From: UBA2108 sp002713215
Lineage (GTDB): Bacteria > Bacteroidota > Bacteroidia > Flavobacteriales_G > Salibacteraceae
Assembly (NCBI GenBank): GCA_937891015.1
Contig: CALAPY010000061.1
Location: 1-64,000, forward strand
Direction of reading: 5' to 3'
Length of the DNA: 64,000 bases
Shown here piece by piece: positions 17,448 to 25,444 of this stretch. The notes beneath the pieces were generated by a model. The model made no database searches and had not been told where the DNA came from. It saw only the letters and a list, made by a program, of their open reading frames with translations. Numbering within the stretch: position 1 is the stretch's first letter; every line of letters begins with the position of its first letter. Both the position numbers and the translations under genes were made by a program.

Positions 17448-17509
17448 TTTACCACTCCTCCCAATTATTTTTCCCTACTCCAACATTCAAATTACCTTTG
17501 AATCATGTC
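17448..17509 (+). repeat. 62-bp direct repeat, copy 2
   Basis: Identical to 15701-15762. It covers the promoter, start codon and first bases of the PH-domain gene. Confidence 0.95.
17493..17500 (+). promoter_or_regulatory. -7 promoter element of the PH-domain gene
   Basis: TACCTTTG, four bases before the ATG at 17505, so the transcript should be almost leaderless. Confidence 0.6.
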
Positions 17510-18038
17510 GGAAAGTAAAGTGATATTTAAAGCGGCCTTCAACCCAAAAATCAAAAAGTACTTTTTTATTATTGGCTGCTTATTCGGCCTTATCCCCTTT
17601 ATAGGCTGGGCCTTTCTCGTTGTTTGGGTTCTTGGTCTTGGAAAATATTTCGTTAATCGGTATTATAAATCCCTTGCCTGTCATCTCGAAACGAGGGTTC
17701 TACATTTCGAAAAAGGCATATTATTTCGAGTCGAAAAATCCATTCCTCTAGAAAACATTCAAGATTTGACTTTTAAGCAAGGTCCAATTCTTCGATGGTT
17801 GGGCCTCTCTATATTTGAAATTGAAACCGCAGGAGGGCAGGGCAATCGAACCGGTGGAGATTTAACCCTAATTGGCATAGAAAAACCAAAAGAATTTCGC
17901 GAAATGGTACTCGCACAACGTCAAAAAATTATGGGTTCAAAATCCGATGTGAAGCCTAGCTCCGATTCTGACGTTAATGTGTTGCAGGAAATTTCAGAAA
18001 CCCTAAAACGTATTGAAAATAAGATCCAAAACTCTTGA
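17505..18038 (+). CDS. Membrane protein with bacterial PH (bPH2/YdbT-type) domain
   Basis: A 177-residue protein. Residues about 18-50 form a hydrophobic hairpin (FFIIGCLFGLIPFIGWAFLVVWVLGLG). A bacterial pleckstrin-homology domain follows at about 60-145: LETRVLHFEKGILFRVEKSIPLENIQDL and the downstream RWLGLSIFEIETAGGQ are typical of the YdbS/YdbT family. The C-terminal 25 residues are a coiled coil (ISETLKRIENKIQNS). Its TGA stop overlaps the TTG start of the permease gene, so the two are translationally coupled. These proteins are linked to envelope functions, but the exact role is unknown. Confidence 0.8.
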   Translation: MSESKVIFKAAFNPKIKKYFFIIGCLFGLIPFIGWAFLVVWVLGLGKYFVNRYYKSLACHLETRVLHFEKGILFRVEKSIPLENIQDLTFKQGPILRWLGLSIFEIETAGGQGNRTGGDLTLIGIEKPKEFREMVLAQRQKIMGSKSDVKPSSDSDVNVLQEISETLKRIENKIQNS

Positions 18039-19282
18039 AACTCTACATTACATTATTAAGAGAGAGTCTCGTTTTTGCTCTTCAGGCTCTTCGCGTAAAT
18101 CGATTGAGAACCGTTCTTTCATTACTGGGAGTGACGATTGGAATATTTGCGATTATCTCGGTTTATACCTTAGTTGACAGCCTGGAAAACAACATTAAAG
18201 GAAGCATTGAATCCCTGGGAGATAATGTAATTTTTGTACAAAAATGGCCATGGACATTTGGACAGGATTATCCCTGGTGGAGGTACATTAACAGGCCCTT
18301 ACCCGACTTGGATGAATTACATGCCATACAAAAGAAGTCGAAGTATGCCCAGGCTGCTTGTTTTATGATTGGGCAGTCAGCAACAGCAGAATATATGGAC
18401 AATGCTTTTGAGGATATTGAGTTGGCAGCTATTTCTTACGATTATAACAGAGTTAAAGACCTCCAACTTTCAAGGGGGAGATACTTTACCATATCTGAGA
18501 GTGAAGGAGGCAGGCCATACTGCATGATTGGCTCCGACATTGCTGATGTCCTTTTCGGCATGGTAAATCCAGTTGGTAAAACCATTGAGGTAAAACGACA
18601 AAAAATGAAGGTCATTGGAGTATTTACCAGAGAAGGGGAAAGCTTTCTCGGCAACAGCCAGGATCAGCAGATTTATATTCCGATAAACTTCGCGAGAAAA
18701 TTCACGGACATATCCAGTTCCCGTGTTAACCCATTTATTATGGTTAAGGCCTTACCGGGAATAAGTAATTCGCAATTGATCGATGAGCTAACCGGTATTA
18801 TGCGATCCATGAGACGTCTTAAACCCAAGAGCGATGACAATTTTGCCTTAAACCAAACCAGCATGCTAACTAACACTTTTGGAAAATTATTTGACGTTTT
18901 GGGAATAGCCGGAAGCATTATCGGTTTCTTTTCCATTTTGGTTGGCGGGTTCAGCATTGCCAATATTATGTTCGTTTCTGTTAAAGAGCGAACGGGCCTT
19001 ATCGGGATTCAAAAATCATTAGGAGCCAAAAACTATTTTATCCTTTTTCAGTTTCTTAGTGAGGCAATATTTCTTTGCCTGTTGGGAGGATTAATTGGAT
19101 TGCTGGTTATTTATTTACTAACCGTGGCAATCAATGCGAGTACCACCTTTTTCGTCGTTCTAACGCTCCAAAACACCCTTATTGGTTTGGGAATTTCCAT
19201 TGGAATTGGAACCATTTCCGGAATTTGGCCGGCTTTTTCCGCATCGCGTTTAGATCCGGTAGAGGCGATTAGGATGAACTAA
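18035..19282 (+). CDS. FtsX/MacB-like ABC transporter permease
   Basis: A 415-residue permease of the MacB/LolC type. The order is: one N-terminal helix (about 18-45, RTVLSLLGVTIGIFAIISVYTL), a periplasmic MacB_PCD domain (45-270) and three C-terminal helices of the FtsX domain with the cytoplasmic VKERTGLIGIQKSLGAK segment before the last pair. The start is TTG at 18035, overlapping the stop of the PH gene. No ATPase subunit lies nearby, so the partner must be encoded elsewhere. Such transporters are mechanotransducers or exporters rather than importers. Its 3' end overlaps that of tilS by 14 bases, convergently. Confidence 0.87.
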   Translation: MKLYITLLRESLVFALQALRVNRLRTVLSLLGVTIGIFAIISVYTLVDSLENNIKGSIESLGDNVIFVQKWPWTFGQDYPWWRYINRPLPDLDELHAIQKKSKYAQAACFMIGQSATAEYMDNAFEDIELAAISYDYNRVKDLQLSRGRYFTISESEGGRPYCMIGSDIADVLFGMVNPVGKTIEVKRQKMKVIGVFTREGESFLGNSQDQQIYIPINFARKFTDISSSRVNPFIMVKALPGISNSQLIDELTGIMRSMRRLKPKSDDNFALNQTSMLTNTFGKLFDVLGIAGSIIGFFSILVGGFSIANIMFVSVKERTGLIGIQKSLGAKNYFILFQFLSEAIFLCLLGGLIGLLVIYLLTVAINASTTFFVVLTLQNTLIGLGISIGIGTISGIWPAFSASRLDPVEAIRMN

Positions 19283-20603
19283 CCCGATAAATGGTCTCTG
19301 TTTGTTGGTTGATTTTAAACCGATCGTCAATTCGCATACCAACTATCCAAACAATTTCACCGGCAGATTCGAGGATAAAGACCCTGTTCTTTAGGGTTCT
19401 TGGAACCTTTTCGTCAACAAGAAAGTCACTTAGTTTTTTAAAGCCGGCCATTCCCAAAGGTTGAAATCGATCACCCTCTCGCCATGGTCTGACCATCAAT
19501 GGAAAGCTTAATCGGTCAAAATCCAATTCTGCAATGTTGCTTTCTTTCTCCAATTGGTAGTTTATTGCTTCAGCCCTATTAAAGCGTAAGCCAATTGGCA
19601 TCTCGATAGAACCGGTGTTCGGTGCAATTTCTGCAGAACCACTTTGCCCTTGATCTGCTGGAGTAATTATCAGGTACTCCCGATCATTCACCAAAGTATG
19701 GGTCGCGCTGTTGAACAACCCTCCCACCTGTTTATTTAAGGATGTAATAACGTCCTTACAAACGGGGAATGAAAATCCAAATTCGCAAATCAATTCGTAT
19801 AAATAGAGGTAGGCCGGATCCAATTTACTTAGCTCCTTTTTTTTGACTCTTACCAATCCCGTTTTATTATCCAGCAACCGTGACCTTAATCGGTCAATTT
19901 CGTTGGAGATTATTTTTTCATAATCACGAATGTGTTGAGCACCTTCCGTAATTTGTTGTTCTGCATTGGGCCTGATTTTTTTTAGTATGGGGACAATCTG
20001 ATGTCGAATTTTATTGCGCATATAATTATAGGAGGCGTTGCTAGAATCTTCTCTCCATGTAATTTGGTTCTTCCTGGCATACTTTAATATGGCTTCCCGG
20101 TCAACCGACAATAGGGGTCTAATGATGACATCCCTAACCGGAAGTATACCATGTATTCCCCGAAGTCCACCACCACGAATAAGATTAATTAGTACGGTTT
20201 CAACTTCATCACTTTTATGTGTTCCAATCACCACATAATCCAATTGGTGTTCGCTTCTTAACTCTTCAAACCAGGCATATCGAAGTTCTCGTGCTGTTTC
20301 CTGAATGCTTAGCTTTTTGTCGTTCGCCTCCTGCTGTGTATTAAATCGCGTTGTCAAAAACTCTACACTTAGTTTTTTGGCAACATCCCGAACCAATTTT
20401 TCATCACCATCCGATTCTTTTCCACGCAATTGGAAATTACAATGGGCAATTTTAAAGTTGAGGCCAAGAGAATGAAACAGACGAAGCAATACCATAGAAT
20501 CAACCCCTCCACTAACAGCGATCAAAAATTTAGCACTTTTCCATTGTGGAATGTGTTCTTCCAGCCAATTCTCTACCTCTTGTTGCACAGGGCAAATTAA
20601 CAC
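19269..20603 (-). CDS. tilS: tRNA(Ile)-lysidine synthase
   Basis: A 444-residue enzyme that uses ATP and lysine to convert C34 of the CAU-anticodon tRNA-Ile to lysidine, so that it reads AUA. The PP-loop ATPase motif SGGVDS lies at about residues 30-35 (LIAVSGGVDSMVLLRLF). The TilS-specific segments HCNFQLRGKESDGDE and RNKIRHQIVPIL follow, and the C-terminal domain contains VRPWREGDRFQPLGMAGFKKLSDFLVDEKVPR. The frame begins with GTG at 20603; a second GTG at 20588 is possible. It is divergent from the DUF3109 gene, with a 24-base gap. Confidence 0.95.
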   Translation of the reverse strand: MLICPVQQEVENWLEEHIPQWKSAKFLIAVSGGVDSMVLLRLFHSLGLNFKIAHCNFQLRGKESDGDEKLVRDVAKKLSVEFLTTRFNTQQEANDKKLSIQETARELRYAWFEELRSEHQLDYVVIGTHKSDEVETVLINLIRGGGLRGIHGILPVRDVIIRPLLSVDREAILKYARKNQITWREDSSNASYNYMRNKIRHQIVPILKKIRPNAEQQITEGAQHIRDYEKIISNEIDRLRSRLLDNKTGLVRVKKKELSKLDPAYLYLYELICEFGFSFPVCKDVITSLNKQVGGLFNSATHTLVNDREYLIITPADQGQSGSAEIAPNTGSIEMPIGLRFNRAEAINYQLEKESNIAELDFDRLSFPLMVRPWREGDRFQPLGMAGFKKLSDFLVDEKVPRTLKNRVFILESAGEIVWIVGMRIDDRFKINQQTETIYRVSSS

Positions 20604-20614
20604 AATAGCAACAT

Positions 20615-20622
20615 TACATTTG
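20615..20622 (+). promoter_or_regulatory. -7 promoter element of the DUF3109 gene
   Basis: TACATTTG, five bases before the ATG at 20628, so the message is probably nearly leaderless. Confidence 0.6.
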
Positions 20623-20627
20623 CAGCC

Positions 20628-21200
20628 ATGATCGAAATTGATAACGTACTGGTTTCAAAATCCGTTTTTGATCGGAAGTTTGTTTGTGATCTGTCAGCTT
20701 GCAAAGGAGCCTGCTGTGTTGAAGGAGAAGGAGGTGCACCCCTAACCGATGAAGAAATTGAGATCATAAGCGACAACCTGGAGAGCATCTTACCTTATGC
20801 CGATGAGAAGGGCCAGGAAGTAATTCAGGAGCAGGGTATATGGGCACGGGATACTGATGGCGAAAAAGTTACCACCCTTGTCAACGGTGCACAGTGTTCC
20901 TTTGTTTTTTTCGACGAAGAGGGAACCTCCAAGTGTGGAATAGAGCAAGCTTTTAATGATGGTAAAATTGAGTTTATCAAACCCATCAGCTGCCATTTAT
21001 ATCCTATTCGACTTCGCGAATACCGAAATTTTACGGCAATGAACTATCACGAATGGGAAATTTGTGCTCCTGCTTGTTCATGTGGCGAGGAACTTGATGT
21101 TCCCGTTTTTCGATTCCTAAAAGAGCCCATAATTCGAAAATTCGGAGATGAATTTTTTGATCAATTAAAAGAGGCCGAAAAACTCCTTTCCAAAACTTAA
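20628..21200 (+). CDS. DUF3109 cysteine-cluster protein
   Basis: A 190-residue soluble protein of the DUF3109 family, related to the YkgJ zinc/iron-chelating cysteine cluster. Conserved Cys groups are visible: CDLSACKGACCVEGEGG (residues 20-36), KCGIEQAF, SCHLYPIR and CAPACSCG. Together they could hold a metal or Fe-S centre. No enzymatic role is established for the family. It is monocistronic here, with its own promoter. The frame, length and motif order all fit, so the family call is firm while the function is not. Confidence 0.88.
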   Translation: MIEIDNVLVSKSVFDRKFVCDLSACKGACCVEGEGGAPLTDEEIEIISDNLESILPYADEKGQEVIQEQGIWARDTDGEKVTTLVNGAQCSFVFFDEEGTSKCGIEQAFNDGKIEFIKPISCHLYPIRLREYRNFTAMNYHEWEICAPACSCGEELDVPVFRFLKEPIIRKFGDEFFDQLKEAEKLLSKT

Positions 21201-21730
21201 TTTTTCTTCAGAAAACTAAATTTTAGGCATCTTACTGATAATCAACGGTGTAACGATTTGTTAAAGTTGAAGATTCTTAGACGTAACCTTGAGTTCATTT
21301 TTAATTAGCCAGAGCTTAAAAGGGTTTGCTGGGGTTATTCACAAGTAATTAACATCGAGACGCTATCAAAGTAATTAATTCATCGGATTAATCATCGTAA
21401 AATCAAGAAAAAAGATGTGAATACCATCAAAAATCGAGGTAAGCCAATATCGGTCTAACTTGTGGAAAAAACATTATTTTATTTCAACAAGATGGTGTTA
21501 GTTGACAATGTTGAAAACTCGGTCAGATTGTGAATTCTTTCGTCTTGAATTGATTGCATATATAAGCAACATTTGTGTCTAGCAGGTTGCGAAATTGTCT
21601 TTTCGCTTCACGAATCGAGGACATAATTTTTAGAACAATAAACTAAATATCGGATGTAAAAATCCGGCCCAAGATTTTTGTCACCTGTTTGGAATAACAG
21701 TTTAATAACAGCATTTATAGGAGAGGAAAT
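21201..21730. promoter_or_regulatory. 530-bp AT-rich non-coding region upstream of nrdB with DnaA-box-like sites
   Basis: No reading frame here looks coding. Two exact matches to the DnaA box TTWTNCACA are present: TTATTCACA at 21335-21343 (plus) and TTTTCCACA as its complement at 21461-21469. A near match (TGTGAATAC) lies around 21416. TTTCAACA (21482-21489) and TGTTGAAA (21509-21516) form an inverted repeat. A degenerate -7 element (AACATTTG, 21569-21576) could start a leader of about 150 bases for nrdB. CGGAT/ATCCG at 21651-21666 forms a short hairpin in that leader. Confidence 0.4.
21719..21726 (+). promoter_or_regulatory. Strong Shine-Dalgarno site of nrdB
   Basis: AGGAGAGG lies four bases before the ATG at 21731. 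Such a strong site is rare in this window, where most starts lack one, and it confirms the nrdB start. Confidence 0.6.
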
Positions 21731-22789
21731 ATGGAAGAAAAAAAGACTATCGATCCTGAGATCAAAGAAGCATTACCAGCTGACATTAATGAAATAAAGA
21801 CCGCAAAAGATTTAGAATTAGAAGAACCGATCCTACAAAAGAATCCAAACCGATTTGTGCTGTTCCCAATTGAGCATGATGACATTTGGCAGATGTACAA
21901 AAAGTCAGAAGCAAGCTTCTGGACCGCTGAAGAAATTGACCTCCAACAAGACCTGGCAGATTGGGAAGGAAAGCTAAACGACAACGAGCGATTTTTCATC
22001 AAACAAATTCTTGCATTTTTTGCAGCGTCTGATGGAATAGTAAATGAAAACCTGGCTGAAAACTTTGTGGCTGAAGTTCAGTACACCGAAGCTAAATTCT
22101 TCTATGGTTTCCAAATAGCCATTGAAAACATCCACTCCGAAACTTATTCGCTATTAATTGATACCTACATCAAAGATCCGGAAGAAAAGAACAAACTTTT
22201 TAATGCTATTGAAACGCTTGACTTTGTAAAGAAGAAAGCAGACTGGGCACTGAACTGGATTGAGAATGGTTCGTACGCAGAAAGGCTAATTGCTTTTGCA
22301 GCCGTTGAGGGAATTTTCTTCTCAGGTTCTTTCTGCTCGCTTTTCTGGTTGAAGAAACGTGGTTTAATGCCGGGGTTAACCTTCTCCAATGAATTAATTT
22401 CAAGAGACGAAGGAATGCATTGCGATTTTGCCTGCTTGTTATACAACAACCACTTGGTAAACAAACTTCCAAAGTCAACCATTGAGAAAATTATTACCGA
22501 TGCTGTTTCCATTGAAAAAGAGTTTGTGACAGATGCTTTACCGGTTTCTTTAATTGGAATGAATGCTAAACTTATGTCACAGTACATTGAGTTTGTTGCA
22601 GACCGATTATTGGTTGAATTGGGCAATGACAAAATATACAACGCAGCTAATCCATTCGATTTTATGGAAATGATTTCCCTACAGGGTAAAACGAATTTCT
22701 TCGAAAAACGAGTAGCAGAATATCAAAAAGCCGGAGTTGCCAATCAAGAAACTAAAGGTGGGTCATTCAGCCTTGATGCTGATTTCTAA
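21731..22789 (+). CDS. nrdB: Class Ia-type ribonucleotide reductase, small (beta) subunit
   Basis: A 352-residue R2 protein resembling the eukaryote-like class I subunit. It houses the di-metal site and tyrosyl radical that start ribonucleotide reduction. Visible ligands are D70 in FWTAEEIDL, then E132 and H135 in ENIHSETY; Y139 of the same motif is the radical tyrosine. The second half has FFSGSFCSLFWLKKRG and EGMHCDF with the remaining Glu and His ligands. All key positions are intact, so it is not a radical-free variant. nrdA follows 23 bases later. The long upstream region suggests regulated expression. Confidence 0.95.
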   Translation: MEEKKTIDPEIKEALPADINEIKTAKDLELEEPILQKNPNRFVLFPIEHDDIWQMYKKSEASFWTAEEIDLQQDLADWEGKLNDNERFFIKQILAFFAASDGIVNENLAENFVAEVQYTEAKFFYGFQIAIENIHSETYSLLIDTYIKDPEEKNKLFNAIETLDFVKKKADWALNWIENGSYAERLIAFAAVEGIFFSGSFCSLFWLKKRGLMPGLTFSNELISRDEGMHCDFACLLYNNHLVNKLPKSTIEKIITDAVSIEKEFVTDALPVSLIGMNAKLMSQYIEFVADRLLVELGNDKIYNAANPFDFMEMISLQGKTNFFEKRVAEYQKAGVANQETKGGSFSLDADF

Positions 22790-22812
22790 AAAAATTAAAT
22801 AGGGATAGAAAA

Positions 22813-25203
22813 ATGTTCGTACTAAAAAGAGACGGAAGACAAGAATCGGTAATGTTTGATAAAATTACCGCACGGATTAAAAAACTGTGCTATGGTTTAT
22901 CGGAACATGTCGATCCTCAAAAAATTTCAATGAAGGTCATCGAAGGCCTTTATGATGGTGTAACAACAGCTGCATTGGATAATTTAGCAGCAGAGCAATC
23001 GGCATCGATGACCGTGTTGCACCCGGATTATGCATTGTTGGCATCCCGAATTGTGGTGTCTAATCTGCACAAAAGCACTGAGAAATCGTTTTCAGCTACC
23101 ATGAAGGCCCTCTATGAATACATAGATCCTAAAACGGGTGAGAATGCTTCTTTGCTGGCCGATGACGTTTACAACATCATTCAGGAAAACGCAGAGCAAT
23201 TGGACTCTTACATCATTTATGACCGGGACTTTGGATACGATTTCTTTGGAGTAAAAACCCTGGAGCGTTCCTATCTGTTGAAATTGAACGGTAACGTTGC
23301 AGAGCGCCCACAGCACATGCTTATGCGCGTTGCTATAGGAATTCATAAGGATGACATTGAATCGGCTCTTAAAACCTATGATTTGATGTCAGAAAGGTGG
23401 TTTACCCACGCTACTCCCACGCTGTTTAATGCGGGTACTCCCAAGCCTCAAATGTCTTCTTGTTTCTTATTGACTACCCAAGATGACAGCATTTCAGGAA
23501 TTTACGACACGCTAAAACAGTGTGCTCAGATTTCGCAATCTGCCGGAGGAATTGGTCTTTCTATCCACGACATAAGAGCTACAGGATCGTACATAAAAGG
23601 AACCAATGGAGAAAGCAATGGCATTGTTCCTATGCTTCGAGTATTTAACGATACGGCTCGATATGTAGATCAGGGCGGAGGAAAAAGAAAAGGATCTTTT
23701 GCGATTTATTTGGAGCCCTGGCATGCCGATGTATTTGACTTCCTCGATTTGAAAAAGAATCACGGAAAAGAAGAAAACAGGGCAAGGGATTTATTCTATG
23801 CCATGTGGATTCCCGATTTGTTTATGGAGCGTGTTAAAGCCGATGGTGATTGGACGTTGATGTGCCCACACGAATGCCCCGGACTTCCCGATGTACATAG
23901 TGCGGAGTTTGAAAAACTATACATCAAGTACGAAAAAGAAGGGCGAGGCCGTAAAACCATAAAAGCACAAGACCTCTGGTTTAAAATTTTGGAATCACAA
24001 ATTGAAACCGGTACTCCTTATATGCTGTACAAGGATGCCGCTAACTCTAAATCTCCACAACAAAATTTGGGAACCATTAAGTCTTCAAACTTGTGTACCG
24101 AGATCATGGAGTATACTTCCAAAGATGAAGTAGCGGTTTGTAACCTGGCCTCGTTAGCATTGCCTAAGTATGTAGTGGATGGAAAATTTGATCACGACAA
24201 ATTATTTGAAGTAACCTACCAGGCTACCATTAACTTGAACCGAATCATTGACAATAACTTTTATCCGGTTGAGGAAGCTCGAAACAGCAACATGCGTCAC
24301 CGACCAATTGGTTTGGGTGTTCAGGGATTGGCCGATGCGTTAATTCTAATGCGTCATCCATTTGATTCTGCTGAAGCGCGTGAATTGAACAGAGACATCT
24401 TTGAAACGATCTATTATGCATCCATGACTGCTTCTAAAGATTTAGCGGTAAAAGACGGTGCTTACGAAACATTTAAAGGTTCTCCAACTTCTAAAGGTGA
24501 ATTCCAATTCGATTTATGGGGTGTTAAACCTACCGATCGTTGGGAATGGGATGTACTAAAAGAAGAAGTTAAAAAACACGGAGTAAGAAACTCTTTGTTA
24601 TTGGCTCCAATGCCGACCGCTTCTACAGCTCAAATTCTTGGAAACAACGAAGCGTTCGAACCTTATACATCAAACATATACACAAGAAGAACACTTTCAG
24701 GAGAGTTTGTGGTGGTAAACAAGCACTTGCTTCGCGACCTGGTAAACCTTGGAATTTGGAACGATAGCTTAAAGAATAAACTGATTGCCGGTAATGGTTC
24801 TGTCCAGGACATTCAGGAAATTCCTGATAACTTAAAAGAGCTTTATAAAACCTCGTGGGAGATCAGTCAAAAAGTGATTATTGACATGGCTGCGGATCGT
24901 GGAGCGTATATCGATCAGTCTCAGTCGTTGAACATCTTTATGGAAAATGCCAACTTCGCCAAGTTGACTTCCATGCACTTCTATGGATGGGAAAAAGGCC
25001 TAAAAACAGGGATGTATTACCTGAGAACCAAGGCTGCCAGAGACGCCATTAAGTTTACCGTTGATAAAACACAACTGGAACAACCTGCTGAGGTAAAAGC
25101 CCATCAGGAGGGTTCTATGACCGGTGACGAATATGCTAAATGGTTACAAGAGCAACGCGCCAAAGTAGAAGAGGGCGACGATTGTGAAATGTGCAGCGGA
25201 TAA
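22813..25203 (+). CDS. nrdA: Class I ribonucleotide reductase, large (alpha) subunit
   Basis: A 796-residue catalytic subunit that reduces ribonucleoside diphosphates. Residues 1-90 are an ATP-cone (MFVLKRDGRQESVMFDKITARI), so activity control by ATP/dATP is expected. Active-site residues are visible: C217 (MSSCFLL) and C443 (VAVCNLAS) as the redox pair, N426-L-C428-T-E430 as the radical site, Y735-Y736 for radical transfer, and the C-terminal shuttle Cys pair C791-E-M-C794. No intein or split is present. The last codons form part of a long inverted repeat described separately. Confidence 0.96.
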   Translation: MFVLKRDGRQESVMFDKITARIKKLCYGLSEHVDPQKISMKVIEGLYDGVTTAALDNLAAEQSASMTVLHPDYALLASRIVVSNLHKSTEKSFSATMKALYEYIDPKTGENASLLADDVYNIIQENAEQLDSYIIYDRDFGYDFFGVKTLERSYLLKLNGNVAERPQHMLMRVAIGIHKDDIESALKTYDLMSERWFTHATPTLFNAGTPKPQMSSCFLLTTQDDSISGIYDTLKQCAQISQSAGGIGLSIHDIRATGSYIKGTNGESNGIVPMLRVFNDTARYVDQGGGKRKGSFAIYLEPWHADVFDFLDLKKNHGKEENRARDLFYAMWIPDLFMERVKADGDWTLMCPHECPGLPDVHSAEFEKLYIKYEKEGRGRKTIKAQDLWFKILESQIETGTPYMLYKDAANSKSPQQNLGTIKSSNLCTEIMEYTSKDEVAVCNLASLALPKYVVDGKFDHDKLFEVTYQATINLNRIIDNNFYPVEEARNSNMRHRPIGLGVQGLADALILMRHPFDSAEARELNRDIFETIYYASMTASKDLAVKDGAYETFKGSPTSKGEFQFDLWGVKPTDRWEWDVLKEEVKKHGVRNSLLLAPMPTASTAQILGNNEAFEPYTSNIYTRRTLSGEFVVVNKHLLRDLVNLGIWNDSLKNKLIAGNGSVQDIQEIPDNLKELYKTSWEISQKVIIDMAADRGAYIDQSQSLNIFMENANFAKLTSMHFYGWEKGLKTGMYYLRTKAARDAIKFTVDKTQLEQPAEVKAHQEGSMTGDEYAKWLQEQRAKVEEGDDCEMCSG

Positions 25204-25256
25204 GCCGCCTGCACTCTGCGAAGCAGAATGCCTTCTAGGCTTATCTGCTGCACATT
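25188..25256 (+). repeat. Long hairpin spanning the nrdA stop codon
   Basis: A 19-bp inverted repeat with one G-U pair: the left arm is 25188-25206 and covers the last nrdA codons and the stop; the right arm is 25238-25256. Inside it sits a second perfect 5-bp hairpin with a GAA triloop (TCTGC 25215-25219, GCAGA 25223-25227). No T-run follows the right arm, so it is not a standard terminator. It could stabilise the 3' end of the mRNA or be the trace of a REP-like element. Confidence 0.75.
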
Positions 25257-25313
25257 CGACCGACTGAAAGGAGGTCAAATGTGTTCTGGCTAGCGTAGCG
25301 AAGTCAAATGTGT
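25257..25313 (+). repeat. Word-like direct repeats behind nrdA
   Basis: GTCAAATGTGT occurs at 25274-25284 and again at 25303-25313. Each copy follows a GC-rich word: CGACCGACTGAAAGGAG (25257-25273) and AGCGTAGCGAA (25292-25302). Related forms of the two GC-rich words occur at 38-51 and 58-69. No frame looks coding. Confidence 0.5.
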
Positions 25314-25339
25314 CTAAATAAAACTTTACTTAATAATTA

Positions 25340-25380
25340 ATTGCAAAAGCCCTGATGGAAACATTGGGGTTTTTTGCAAT
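25340..25380 (+). terminator. Rho-independent terminator of nrdBA
   Basis: ATTGCAAAAGCCC (25340-25352) pairs with the stretch GGGGTTTTTTGCAAT (25366-25380), with one bulged T and one or two G-U pairs. The T-run lies in and after the core GC stem. It ends 64 bases before the next gene. Confidence 0.7.
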
Positions 25381-25444
25381 AAGTACTTTTTTCGTTTGCA
25401 ATATTTGCCAAAGTCTTTACTCATTCTCAACCAACCTTTGAAGA

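Noticed and set aside
21201..21730. Calling this region the chromosome origin
   Set aside because: DnaA boxes alone are not enough. Without GC skew and conserved gene context the claim cannot be supported here.
22165..22641. 158-codon open frame antisense to nrdB
   Set aside because: Long, but Ser/Lys-rich and without family features; it mirrors the nrdB codons.
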